Assembly: GCF_900109495.1 (NCBI RefSeq)
Contig: NZ_FOAA01000021.1
Coordinates: 1-45,869 of the forward strand
Direction: 5' to 3'
Length of the DNA: 45,869 nt
From: Ectothiorhodospira marina
GTDB lineage: Bacteria > Pseudomonadota > Gammaproteobacteria > Ectothiorhodospirales > Ectothiorhodospiraceae
Positions 8,512 to 15,907 of this stretch are shown piece by piece; the first letter of the stretch is position 1, and each line of letters opens with the position of its first letter. The translations under genes and the position numbers were made by a program. The notes under the pieces were generated by a model that made no database searches, was not told where the DNA came from, and was given only the letters and a program-made list of their open reading frames with translations.

Positions 8512-9186
8512 ATGATCCACCTGAAAAACGTCACCAAGCGCTATCCCACCGGCCATGAGGCCCTGTCCCGCATCAATCTCAAGCTGGACAAGGGCGCCAT
8601 GGCCTTTCTCACTGGCCACTCCGGCGCCGGCAAGAGCACCCTGCTCAAGCTGATCGCCCTGATCGAGCGGCCCACCCGCGGCCGACTGATCGTCAACGAT
8701 CAGGACCTGGCGGGGATGGCCCCCCGGCAAGTCCCTTACTTTCGCCGCCAGATCGGCATCATCTTCCAGGATCACCACCTGCTGCACGATCGCAGCGTCT
8801 TCGACAATGTGGCCCTGCCCCTGGTCATCCAGGGCTACCGACAACACGAGATCGCCCGTCGCGCCCGGGCCGCCCTGGACCGGGTGGGCCTGCTGCACAA
8901 GGAAGGCGCCGCCCCCATCACCCTCTCCAGTGGAGAGCAACAGCGGGTGGGCATCGCCCGGGCCGTGGTGCACAAACCGGCCATCCTGCTGGCCGACGAA
9001 CCCACCGGCAATCTGGACCCGGAACTGTCCCGGGAGATCATGGAGCTGTTCATCCGCTTCAATCAGGTAGGCACCACCGTGATGATCGCCAGCCACGATC
9101 TGGAACTCATCTCCAGTCTGGGCAAGCCCATGGTGCGGCTGCACGAGGGGCATCTGCAGCGCGAACGTGCGCCGGAGTCCGCATGA
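8512..9186 (+). CDS. ftsE: Cell division ATP-binding protein FtsE
   Basis: ATPase of the FtsEX complex, which sits at the divisome and activates septal peptidoglycan hydrolases through periplasmic partners. The product has 224 residues with Walker A GHSGAGKST (35-43), Q-loop IIFQDHHLL, signature LSSGEQQR (from about 138), Walker B ILLADEPTGNLD and the switch His in ASHDLEL. It follows ftsY by 27 bases and overlaps ftsX by four (ATGA), so the two are translationally coupled. Confidence 0.97.
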   Translation: MIHLKNVTKRYPTGHEALSRINLKLDKGAMAFLTGHSGAGKSTLLKLIALIERPTRGRLIVNDQDLAGMAPRQVPYFRRQIGIIFQDHHLLHDRSVFDNVALPLVIQGYRQHEIARRARAALDRVGLLHKEGAAPITLSSGEQQRVGIARAVVHKPAILLADEPTGNLDPELSREIMELFIRFNQVGTTVMIASHDLELISSLGKPMVRLHEGHLQRERAPESA

Positions 9187-10142
9187 GATCGCGCCGTCGC
9201 CTCAGCCAGCCCACCATGCACGCCCGCTTCCAGGCCTATGGCGTCAATCATCTGCGGGCCCTGGTGCTGAGTCTGGGCAAGCTTTATCGGGCACCGTTTT
9301 CCAGCGTACTCACCCTGCTGGTGATTGCCATCGCACTCACCCTGCCCAGCCTCCTCTATCTCATCCTGGGTAACCTGCAACAGGTCACGCCCCAGTGGGA
9401 CCGCACGGCGCAGATCTCCGTCTTTCTGGAAGCCTCCGTGACGGATGACCAGGTTCCTGCCCTGGCCGGCCGCCTGGCGCAACGATCCGACGTGGCCGCA
9501 GCCGAAGGGATCACCCGCGAGCAGGCCCTGGAGGAATTCCGCACCCATTCCGGGTTTGGCGACGCCGTGGACGCCCTGGGGGAAAACCCGTTACCGGCCG
9601 TCATCCTGGTCACTCCGGCCCTGAACACCCAGTCGCCAAACGACCTGGAAGCCCTGGTGGCCTCCCTCAACCAACTCCCCGAGGTGGAAAGTGCCGACAT
9701 GGACATGCAATGGGTGCAACGCCTGTACGCCATCATGGACACCCTGGAGCGCACCACCGAGATTCTGGCGCTGCTGTTGGGTCTCGGGGTCATTCTGGTG
9801 GTGGGTAATACCATTCGCCTGGATATCCAGAACCGGCGCGAGGAGATCGAGGTGGCTAAACTGGTGGGCGCCACCGATGCCTTCATTCGCCGTCCGTTCC
9901 TGTACGGCGGCTTCTGGCTGGGCCTGGGCGGCGCCCTCACCGCCCTGCTCATTGTGACCCTCACCCGCATCCTCCTGGCCCACCCGGTCCAGGACCTGGC
10001 CGCCCTCTACGGCGGCCAGTTCGGCATCCAGGGCCTCACCGCCACCGACAGCCTCACCCTCCTGGCCACCGGCGCCACCCTCGGTCTGGCCGGCTCCTGG
10101 GTCACCGTAGGCCGCCACCTGCGGGACATCGAGCCATCCTAG
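9183..10142 (+). CDS. ftsX: Cell division protein FtsX
   Basis: Membrane subunit of the FtsEX complex, which transmits FtsE ATPase cycles to periplasmic cell-wall hydrolase activators. The 319 residues show the family layout: a basic cytoplasmic N-terminus, TM1 (TLLVIAIALTLPSLLYLILG), a periplasmic domain of about 110 residues, then three C-terminal TM segments. The cytoplasmic loop between them carries the conserved NRREEIEVAKLVGATD. It overlaps ftsE by ATGA. A family C hairpin follows 15 bases after the stop and probably ends the transcript. Confidence 0.96.
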   Translation: MRSRRRLSQPTMHARFQAYGVNHLRALVLSLGKLYRAPFSSVLTLLVIAIALTLPSLLYLILGNLQQVTPQWDRTAQISVFLEASVTDDQVPALAGRLAQRSDVAAAEGITREQALEEFRTHSGFGDAVDALGENPLPAVILVTPALNTQSPNDLEALVASLNQLPEVESADMDMQWVQRLYAIMDTLERTTEILALLLGLGVILVVGNTIRLDIQNRREEIEVAKLVGATDAFIRRPFLYGGFWLGLGGALTALLIVTLTRILLAHPVQDLAALYGGQFGIQGLTATDSLTLLATGATLGLAGSWVTVGRHLRDIEPS

Positions 10143-10157
10143 AGCGAAAAGGGCGGG

Positions 10158-10222
10158 AAAAGGGGACGGACACCTTTTCCGCGCGCCAGCGGCGCGCTCA
10201 GAAAAGGTGTCCGTCCCCTTTT
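10158..10222. repeat. Family C long hairpin after ftsX
   Basis: Arms AAAAGGGGACGGACACCTTT (from 10158) and AAAGGTGTCCGTCCCCTTTT (to 10222) are exact inverses. Between them sits GCGCGCCAGCGGCGCGC, itself palindromic. This copy has GACGG/CCGTC where the others have GACAG/CTGTC, with both arms changed together, so the stem is preserved. With its A-rich entry and T-rich exit it should act as a factor-independent terminator in both directions. Confidence 0.85.
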
Positions 10223-10242
10223 CGCTCTTTTTGCTCCGAGGG

Positions 10243-10272
10243 TTGAATATTAGAAAATAATAATTCGATAAT
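10243..10272 (+). promoter_or_regulatory. Predicted sigma-70 promoter for the small conserved gene
   Basis: TTGAAT (10243-10248), an 18-base spacer and GATAAT (10267-10272) lie in a conspicuously AT-rich patch just after the family C hairpin. Transcription would start near 10279 and leave a leader of about 120 bases that contains the dyad at 10335-10363. Confidence 0.5.
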
Positions 10273-10334
10273 GAACGCTTGGGCGCACAGAGGGAGGCGA
10301 CCCAGCCCCTGCCTGGTGCCGCCCGCATCGGGAG

Positions 10335-10363
10335 GCCGCTGGATCAGCACCTGATCCAGCGGC
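10335..10363. promoter_or_regulatory. Perfect 13-bp inverted repeat with 3-base spacer in the leader
   Basis: GCCGCTGGATCAG (10335-10347), CAC, then CTGATCCAGCGGC (10351-10363). All 13 pairs match. It lies 34 bases before the ATG at 10398 and 22 before the Shine-Dalgarno. No T-run follows, so it is not a standard terminator. It could be a dyad operator or an mRNA hairpin controlling the downstream gene. No second copy was seen in the window. Confidence 0.7.
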
Positions 10364-10397
10364 ACAACTCAAGTGAATGCATTTTGGGAGTGATCTG

Positions 10398-10790
10398 ATG
10401 AAACAAACCCTGTTTCAGGAAAAGTACCCGGTTTTCTACTTTGAAGTGAACAAGTCCGAGACCACGTTTCAGTCGGTCCCGGAGATCCTGGCCTATTTCA
10501 AGGAAAAGGTGGACGCACACCCGGTAGCCCAATACATCGGGGAATTCGACCACTACAGTCACACCAAGCAATTCGAGGACGGGGAGATTGCCCCCGAGAT
10601 ACTGGACGCCCAGCACATCCTGTTCTGCTTTGGCGTCAAGCTCCCCACCCCCCGCGCCATGGCCGTTCGCCCCCGATCCATCGGCGTATGTGAGATGGCG
10701 GATCGTTTCGTCATCGATTTCCTTGAGGCCCCCATGCCATTGGCCAACAACGCCATGGAGGAATGGACCAAGGCAGTCTGCAACAAATAA
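10398..10790 (+). CDS. Small conserved cytoplasmic protein (resembles DUF6858)
   Basis: A 130-residue soluble protein with no signal peptide or membrane segment. From memory it resembles a family of uncharacterised proteins (DUF6858) frequent in sulfur- and iron-oxidising proteobacteria; that match needs a profile search. The sequence is rich in conserved-looking segments such as KQTLFQEKYPVF, AVRPRSIGVCEM and FLEAPMPLANNAMEEW. Function is unknown. The ATG at 10398 is preceded by GGGAG at 7 bases, better than the in-frame ATG at 10377. It appears monocistronic, with its own promoter and a leader dyad. Confidence 0.8.
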   Translation: MKQTLFQEKYPVFYFEVNKSETTFQSVPEILAYFKEKVDAHPVAQYIGEFDHYSHTKQFEDGEIAPEILDAQHILFCFGVKLPTPRAMAVRPRSIGVCEMADRFVIDFLEAPMPLANNAMEEWTKAVCNK

Positions 10791-10802
10791 TCCCAAAAAC
10801 GC

Positions 10803-10828
10803 AAAAACGGGGACAGATTTATTTTTTG
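10803..10828 (+). repeat. Family C-related half element (GGGGACAGATTTATTTT type)
   Basis: AAAAACGGGGACAGATTTAT followed by TTTTT lies just after the small conserved gene. It shares GGGGACAG with the long family C hairpins but has a TTTATTTT tail, a variant widespread in proteobacteria as RAYT-associated REP sequence. There is no second arm, so this is a solitary half element. Confidence 0.6.
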
Positions 10829-10893
10829 CACTGCAACAACTCACCATTGACCTGGTCGGCCTGCCCATTTTTGCCCAGGAACTCCACACCCCC

Positions 10894-10923
10894 TTAGCAC
10901 TCCAACGGCTAGACTGCTAAAAT
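10894..10923 (+). promoter_or_regulatory. CIRCE-type HrcA operator overlapping the rpoH promoter
   Basis: TTAGCACTC (10894-10902), nine bases, GACTGCTAA (10912-10920). The CIRCE consensus is TTAGCACTC-N9-GAGTGCTAA, so 17 of 18 operator positions match, with the exact spacing. The operator coincides with a promoter: -35 TTAGCA (10894-10899), an 18-base gap, and an extended -10 TGCTAAAAT (10915-10923). Transcription would begin near 10930, 30 bases before the rpoH start. HrcA bound here would cover the whole promoter. Confidence 0.8.
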
Positions 10924-10959
10924 CACGGTATTCCGGTAGGAATGGGGAGGACGCCAACA

Positions 10960-11817
10960 ATGAACACCGCGCTAGTCGCCACGAAAGACAACCTGGCCGT
11001 ACCGGTCGGCAACCTGGAGAGCTACGTCCAGGCGGTCAACCAATTGCCCGTGCTGGAGGCCGAAGATGAAAAGGCCCTGGCCCGTCGCCTGCGCGACCAC
11101 CAGGACCTGGAGGCCGCCCGCACACTGGTCATGCACAACCTGAGGTTTGTGGTGCATATCGCCCGCGGGTATTCCGGCTACGGGCTGGGCCTGGGGGACC
11201 TCATCCAGGAGGGCAATATCGGCCTGATGAAGGCGGTCAAGCGCTTTGATCCGGAGATGAACGTCCGGCTGATCTCCTTCGCTGTCCACTGGATCCGGGC
11301 CGAGATCCACGAATTCGTGCTGCGCAACTGGCGTATCGTCAAGGTGGCCACCACCAAGGCTCAGCGCAAGCTGTTCTTCAACCTGCGCAGCGCCAAGCAG
11401 CGCCTGGGCTGGTTCAATCAGGATGAAGTGGAGACCGTGGCCCGGGACCTGGGCGTCACCCCGCGCGAAGTCATGGAGATGGAATCGCGCATGGCCGGTC
11501 AGGACATGAGTTTCGACCCGGAACCCCAGGATGACGACACCCACTACCTGCCCCCCTCCGCGTCCCTGACCGACCACAACGACGACCCGGCCCAGGCCCT
11601 GGAACGCAGCGACTGGGACAGCTACCATCACGCCCGCCTGCAACAGGCGCTTGAGACCCTGGACGATCGCAGCCGCCAGATCCTTGCCCGCCGCTGGCTG
11701 GCCGAGGACAAGGCCACACTGCACGAACTGGCCGCCGAATACAGCGTCTCCGCCGAGCGCATCCGGCAACTGGAAAACAACGCCATCGGCAAGCTACGCA
11801 AGGCAATGACGGCGTAA
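10960..11817 (+). CDS. rpoH: RNA polymerase heat-shock sigma factor RpoH (sigma-32)
   Basis: Directs RNA polymerase to heat-shock promoters. The 285-residue product, E. coli-sized, has region 2 ([36 protein letters not shown] read in segments), the RpoH box [17 protein letters not shown], which distinguishes sigma-32, and a region 4 helix-turn-helix ([19 protein letters not shown]). The ATG at 10960 is preferred, with GGGAGGA 8 bases upstream; an in-frame ATG at 10942 adds six residues. Position after ftsYEX is conserved in gammaproteobacteria, but here the small conserved gene and several repeats intervene. The promoter carries a CIRCE operator, suggesting HrcA control. Confidence 0.96.
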   Translation: MNTALVATKDNLAVPVGNLESYVQAVNQLPVLEAEDEKALARRLRDHQDLEAARTLVMHNLRFVVHIARGYSGYGLGLGDLIQEGNIGLMKAVKRFDPEMNVRLISFAVHWIRAEIHEFVLRNWRIVKVATTKAQRKLFFNLRSAKQRLGWFNQDEVETVARDLGVTPREVMEMESRMAGQDMSFDPEPQDDDTHYLPPSASLTDHNDDPAQALERSDWDSYHHARLQQALETLDDRSRQILARRWLAEDKATLHELAAEYSVSAERIRQLENNAIGKLRKAMTA

Positions 11818-11824
11818 AGGAAGC

Positions 11825-11891
11825 AAAAAGCAAAAAGGGGACAGACACCTTTTCCGCGCGCCAGCGGCGCGCTCGGAAAAGGTGTCTGTCC
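11825..11891. repeat. Family C long hairpin between convergent genes
   Basis: Arms AAAAAGGGGACAGACACCTT (from 11825) and AAGGTGTCTGTCCCCTTTTT (to 11891) are perfectly inverted around GCGCGCCAGCGGCGCGC. It lies between rpoH (ends 11817) and the minus-strand small gene (ends 11904). With A5 and T5 at its ends it should terminate transcription from both sides. Confidence 0.88.
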
Positions 11892-11903
11892 CCTTTTTGC
11901 GCC

Positions 11904-12059
11904 CTACCCCAGCAGGATCACCGAGAAAAAGCTCAGCCAGGCCAGGATGACCAGCGCCACTACAAAGGTCATGGCGCCGTTGTCGAAACTGAACATGGGG
12001 TGCCTGAGCACTGGCAGGCGGCGGGCTGCGGCGGCCCATTCCGATAATTTGCTGATCAT
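11904..12059 (-). CDS. Small single-span membrane protein at the end of the cco cluster
   Basis: A 51-residue reading frame with a strong ribosome-binding site (GGAGGAGG, 7 bases before the ATG at 12059). It overlaps the ccoS stop by four bases (ATGA), which together argue for a real, coupled gene. The first half is amphipathic and basic (MISKLSEWAAAARRLPVLRH). The second is one membrane helix (AMTFVVALVILAWLSFFSVI) ending LLG. I do not recognise a family. Position suggests a role in cbb3 oxidase assembly or as an accessory subunit, as small proteins such as CcoM are known for other cbb3 enzymes, but no similarity to CcoM is claimed. Confidence 0.75.
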   Translation of the reverse strand: MISKLSEWAAAARRLPVLRHPMFSFDNGAMTFVVALVILAWLSFFSVILLG

Positions 12060-12256
12060 CGCTTATCCTCCTCCCGGGGCTCCCGGGATACGGGATCCCG
12101 ACGTGGGATCCGGGGGTCATCGTCGTCCATGAGGATCCGATGAGCCGGACCCTCCATATCGTCATATTGCCCGGCACGCACCGTCCACAGAAACGCCGCC
12201 AGGATCACTGCCATGAAGATGATCCCCAGAGGGATCAGCAGATACAGGATGTTCAT
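12056..12256 (-). CDS. ccoS: cbb3 oxidase maturation protein CcoS
   Basis: FixS/CcoS family, 66 residues, required in other bacteria for insertion of heme and copper into CcoN. The N-terminus is one membrane helix (MNILYLLIPLGIIFMAVILA) followed by the family hallmark FLWTVRAGQYDDMEGPAHRI and LMDDDD. The acidic-basic tail PRIPRRDPVSREPREEDKR is typical in being poorly conserved. It overlaps ccoI upstream and the 51-residue gene downstream, each by ATGA. Confidence 0.95.
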   Translation of the reverse strand: MNILYLLIPLGIIFMAVILAAFLWTVRAGQYDDMEGPAHRILMDDDDPRIPRRDPVSREPREEDKR

Positions 12257-15036
12257 GTGCCGTCACTCCCGCCCGTCAGACGCTGGTCACGCAACCTCAG
12301 GGCATTGACCACCACCAGCAGCGAACTCAGGGACATCCCCAGCGCCGCGATCCAGGGTGTAATCAGGCCCAGGGCCGCCACGGGTAATGCGATGGAATTG
12401 TAGCCAATGGCCCAACCGATGTTCTGACGGATCACTCGCGCTGTTTCCCGGGCCTTGTCCAGACCCGCCGGCAGTACCGCCAGTTGATCCCGGTAGAGGA
12501 TCATGTCGGCGCTGGCCTGAGCCAATTGTGTGCCTCCGGCCATGGCCAGGGATACCGTGGCCCGGGAGAGTATCGGGGCATCGTTCACCCCATCGCCCAC
12601 CATGGCCACCCGGGCGCCTTGCGCCTCCAGGGCTTCAAGGGCCTCCAGCTTGTCGGCGGGGGTGAGGCCGCCCCGGGCATCATCGATGCCCAGCCCCCGG
12701 GCCAGGCGGCTCACGGTGGCCGGGTCATCACCCGAGAAGACATGCAGACTCAGGCCGCGTTCCCTCAGTGCCTGCACCGTCGACAAGGCATCCGATCGAA
12801 GGCGGTCCTCCAGGGTGAACAGGGCCAGCGGGCCGGTCTCGTCACCCAGGGCGACGACAGTACCATGTTGAGTATGTTGCCGGGCCACTTCGAGAAGGTG
12901 GCTGCCTGCCTCGCCGCCAATCAGTTCGGCCACAAACCGGGGACTGCCGAGGCGCACCCGCTTACCCTTAACGCTCATGCATCGCGGTAGTGAATCCCCC
13001 CAATGATTAAAGATACGCTTCAGGCCCCTCTCCCCTGCGGGGAGAGGGGTTGGGGTGAGGGGCGAGGATTGGCACAGTGCCTGCCCCCTCCCCCTCATCC
13101 CCAGCCCTTCTCCCCCGAGGGGGAGAAGGGAGTGCCTGTAGCTGAACCTTGGTTCTTTCACGTTAACCCAGCCCTCGACACCCAGGCCCGGGAAGGTCCG
13201 GGGCCCGTCATCGTCCGGTGCCTCCCCTTTTGCGGCCGAGGGCCGCTCCCACATGCCATCCCCATCAGCACCGGCCTCCGGGGCCAGAACTCCGCCCCCG
13301 TGGGAGCGGCCCCCGGCCGCGAATGTCGAAGCCTCACAAGCCCAGGCATTCACCTCATCCTCCGCCGCCTCCAGCAAAGCCCGGGCCACCGGATGCCCCG
13401 AGCCCACCTCCAGCACCGCTGCCATTTTCAGACAGGCGCGGCGATCCATCGCCCCCAACAACACCACCTCCCGAAGACTCGACCGCCCCTCCGTCAGGGT
13501 GCCTGTCTTGTCGAACACCATGTCGGTCACGCTGGCCAGCCCCTCCAGGGCCTCACCTCGGGCCGTCAGCAGGCCGCGCCCGGTCAAGGCCCCGGTGGCC
13601 GCCGTGATCGCCGCGGGTGTGGCCAGGGCCAGGGCGCAGGGGCAACTCACCACCAGCATGGCCACCATCACCCAGAAGGCCCGGGCCGGATCAATCCACC
13701 ACCAAGCCAACCCCACCAGCGCCGTGAGCACCAGCACGGCCCCCACGAACCACCCGGTACCCCGTTCCGCCAGCACCGCCAGACGCGGCTTCTGGGTCTG
13801 CGCACGGTCCAGCAGACGCTGAATGGCCGAAAGCACCGTATCGGCGCCCACCCGTTCCACCTGCATCACCAGGGGGCTCTCCACATTCATCGTCCCCCCG
13901 GTCAAACGATCACCGCGCCCCCGCGCCCGGGGCATACTCTCCCCCGTCAGCAGCGACTCATCCACGCTGGAGCGTCCGGATTCCACCGTACCGTCCGCGG
14001 GGACCGCCTCTCCTGGGCGAACACGCACTCGATCCCCTGGAGAGAGTTCGGTCACCGACACTTGCTCCTCACCCGCCTCGGTCAACCGTGTGGCCGCCGC
14101 GGGCAACAACCGCCCAAGCGCCTCCGTGGCCTGCCCCGCCCGCTGACGCGCCGACATCTCCAGATACCGCCCGGTGAGCAGGAAGAAGACAAACATGGTC
14201 ACCGACTCGAAATACACATGCTCATGACTCCCGGTGACGGTGGCCCAGACGCTGGCCAGATAGGTGGAACCGATGGCCAGGGCCACCGGCACATCCATCC
14301 CCAGCCGACGCCGACGCACATCCCGCCAGGCCGAGGTAAAGAAACCGGCGCCCGCATACACCACCACCGGCGTGGCGATGAACAGGGCCACCCAGCGCAG
14401 GAAGCGCATCATGCCTTCCTGCCCAGGGACATCGTGCCCCAGCCACAGGGCCACGGCGATCATCATCACCTGCATCATGCCCAGCCCGGCCACCGCCAGG
14501 CGCCTCAGGGCACGGTCCCGCTCCCGTTTGAACGAGGCCTCCTGACGCCCCGGATCAAAGGGATGGGCCCGATAGCCGATCTCATGGACGGCCTGGAGGA
14601 TCCGGCTCAGCTGAACCCGGCTGGCATCCCAGCGCACCCGGGCCCGATGCGTGGAATAGTTCACCGAGAAATCCAGCACCCCCGGCAAGGCCTTCACATG
14701 GCGCTCACTCAACCACACACACGCAGCACAGGTGATGCCCTCCAGCATCAGCGAGGCCTCGCGCACATCCCCCTCAGCCACATGCACGAAGCCGCGCTGT
14801 ACCTGCTCGGTATCGTATAGATCCAGACCTGCCAGGGGCGCCAGCGGGTCTGGTGGGCCATCGGGGGTCTCGGTGCGGTGCCGGTAATAGTCCTCCAGAC
14901 CGGCCTCGACAATGGCTCCCGCCACCGCCAGACAGCCCGGGCAACAAAAGGCCCGCTCCTCCCCCAGTACCTCCCGGCGAAAATCGCTGCCCTCGGGCAC
15001 TGGCAAACCGCAGTGATAACAAGACTCCCGGGTCAC
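12253..15036 (-). CDS. ccoI: Copper-transporting P1B-type ATPase CcoI with two repeat-derived insertions
   Basis: Exports Cu(I) for the CcoN active site, by family. The 927-residue product has an N-terminal Cys cluster (CYHCG, CCPGC), a heavy-metal domain with TCAACVW, the actuator LLTGES, the transport motif SCPCALALATPA, the phosphorylation site DKTGTLT (Asp near 509) and the hinge GDGVNDAPIL. It is about 100 residues longer than expected because the nucleotide-binding domain after SGHPVARALL carries two repeat inserts: residues about 570-612 (family A) and 626-688 (family B). Removing both joins GVEGWVN to VKGKRVRLGSPRF as in ordinary CcoI and leaves about 821 residues. The start is GTG, overlapping the ccoH stop. 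Whether the enlarged domain still works is unknown; the frame is intact throughout. Confidence 0.93.
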   Translation of the reverse strand: MTRESCYHCGLPVPEGSDFRREVLGEERAFCCPGCLAVAGAIVEAGLEDYYRHRTETPDGPPDPLAPLAGLDLYDTEQVQRGFVHVAEGDVREASLMLEGITCAACVWLSERHVKALPGVLDFSVNYSTHRARVRWDASRVQLSRILQAVHEIGYRAHPFDPGRQEASFKRERDRALRRLAVAGLGMMQVMMIAVALWLGHDVPGQEGMMRFLRWVALFIATPVVVYAGAGFFTSAWRDVRRRRLGMDVPVALAIGSTYLASVWATVTGSHEHVYFESVTMFVFFLLTGRYLEMSARQRAGQATEALGRLLPAAATRLTEAGEEQVSVTELSPGDRVRVRPGEAVPADGTVESGRSSVDESLLTGESMPRARGRGDRLTGGTMNVESPLVMQVERVGADTVLSAIQRLLDRAQTQKPRLAVLAERGTGWFVGAVLVLTALVGLAWWWIDPARAFWVMVAMLVVSCPCALALATPAAITAATGALTGRGLLTARGEALEGLASVTDMVFDKTGTLTEGRSSLREVVLLGAMDRRACLKMAAVLEVGSGHPVARALLEAAEDEVNAWACEASTFAAGGRSHGGGVLAPEAGADGDGMWERPSAAKGEAPDDDGPRTFPGLGVEGWVNVKEPRFSYRHSLLPLGGEGLGMRGRGQALCQSSPLTPTPLPAGERGLKRIFNHWGDSLPRCMSVKGKRVRLGSPRFVAELIGGEAGSHLLEVARQHTQHGTVVALGDETGPLALFTLEDRLRSDALSTVQALRERGLSLHVFSGDDPATVSRLARGLGIDDARGGLTPADKLEALEALEAQGARVAMVGDGVNDAPILSRATVSLAMAGGTQLAQASADMILYRDQLAVLPAGLDKARETARVIRQNIGWAIGYNSIALPVAALGLITPWIAALGMSLSSLLVVVNALRLRDQRLTGGSDGT
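12973..13161. repeat. Family B element pair inserted in frame in ccoI
   Basis: About 189 bases, a multiple of three. They contain CCCCTCTCCCCTGCGGGGAG with AGGGGTTGGGGTGAGG (about 13023-13064) and CCCTCATCCCCAGCCCTTCT followed by CCCCCGAGGGGGAGAAGGG (about 13090-13130). In the protein they read SLLPLGGEGLGMRG and SPLTPTPLPAGERG. The same pair, similarly spaced, is intergenic elsewhere in the window. Confidence 0.85.
13201..13329. repeat. Family A inverted pair inserted in frame in ccoI
   Basis: About 129 bases with TGCGGCCGAGGGCCGCTCCC (from about 13232) and, facing it, GTGGGAGCGGCCCCCGGCCG (from about 13301) continuing GCGAATGTCGAAGCC. Translated they give WERPSAAKGEA and FAAGGRSHGG. The pair resembles the alternating copies at 5.45-5.6 kb. 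The boundaries are estimated from where ordinary CcoI sequence resumes. Confidence 0.85.
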
Positions 15037-15857
15037 CCTTCCCTCACGGAGGTGACACCACGCTGTTCGTGGAGATCCTCACCACGGTATACCTGCAGCA
15101 ATAGATCCCAGCGCCCCGGGGCTGGGAAGCGCAACTGCGTCTGGTACAGACCCGGCCCCACCTCACGCATCTCGAACACCTGATCCATGCGCTCATCGGA
15201 CGGTCGCAGGAACTCACCCACCACCCGCGCCCGGGTGACCGGGTCGCCGTCCCGGTCGGTGACCTGCACCTGAAAGGTATTGGCACGATCCATACGGGGC
15301 GCCTCCAGCCATCCCTGATGCACCTGCCAGCCCCGCTGGGCCTGCACCTGGGCCTGCTGCATGTACTCCTGGGCCAGGGCCTGATTCTTGTGAGAGATGT
15401 GCACGGCCGTACCCGGGAAGAAGGAGGTCACCTGCTCGGCGCCACTGCGTGGCTCCGGCAGCAGACGCCCCACAAGATGGCTGGGCATGCCCTGATGAGC
15501 CACGGTCACCAGGATGCCGTTGACCGTGGCAATGACGATAAAGAACCCGATGATGGCAGCCGGCGCCCAGTGCACCCGCAGTCTGCCCGCCTTCTCCCCC
15601 CGCCCCTTCTGGGCCTCGATCTGGTTCATGATGATGCCCAGGCCGTAAGGGGTGATCACGTAGAAGGCCAGATGGATGGCAAACACATCCGCCCCGGGCC
15701 AGAAGACCACGGCGATGGGGATGAACACCAGCAGGGTGAACACCAGCACCGTCAGCGACGTTTGGTAAGCCCGCAGACGAGTGAAGCGATAGAGCACAAA
15801 GAACAGGACGATGCCGGCGAGGACGCCCAGGCTGAGGGTGAGGACTAAAGGATCCAT
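15033..15857 (-). CDS. ccoH: cbb3 oxidase assembly protein CcoH / FixH family, enlarged N-terminus
   Basis: FixH-type membrane protein needed for stable cbb3 assembly in other bacteria. The 274 residues exceed the usual length of about 150-180. The N-terminus has several membrane helices (LTLSLGVLAGIVLFFVLYRF; SLTVLVFTLLVFIPIAVVFW; IHLAFYVITPYGLGIIM) before the standard FixH module, which begins with the membrane helix PAAIIGFFIVIATVNGILVT and the soluble domain ending GLYQTQLRFPAPGRWDLLLQ. The protein therefore looks like a fusion of an extra 3-TM segment to FixH. It overlaps ccoI by GTGA and is separated from ccoG by 219 bases of repeats. Confidence 0.85.
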   Translation of the reverse strand: MDPLVLTLSLGVLAGIVLFFVLYRFTRLRAYQTSLTVLVFTLLVFIPIAVVFWPGADVFAIHLAFYVITPYGLGIIMNQIEAQKGRGEKAGRLRVHWAPAAIIGFFIVIATVNGILVTVAHQGMPSHLVGRLLPEPRSGAEQVTSFFPGTAVHISHKNQALAQEYMQQAQVQAQRGWQVHQGWLEAPRMDRANTFQVQVTDRDGDPVTRARVVGEFLRPSDERMDQVFEMREVGPGLYQTQLRFPAPGRWDLLLQVYRGEDLHEQRGVTSVREG

Positions 15858-15907
15858 GATGTTGTTGACCTGCTGAAAGTAGGTATCAATTCAGACACAA
15901 CGCCCGC

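Noticed and set aside
12973-13329. ccoI as a frameshifted pseudogene
   Set aside because: The frame is continuous through both inserts and all catalytic motifs are present on either side.
13003-14820. Long plus-strand reading frame (about 600 codons) opposite ccoI
   Set aside because: Antisense shadow; the minus strand shows all P-type ATPase motifs.
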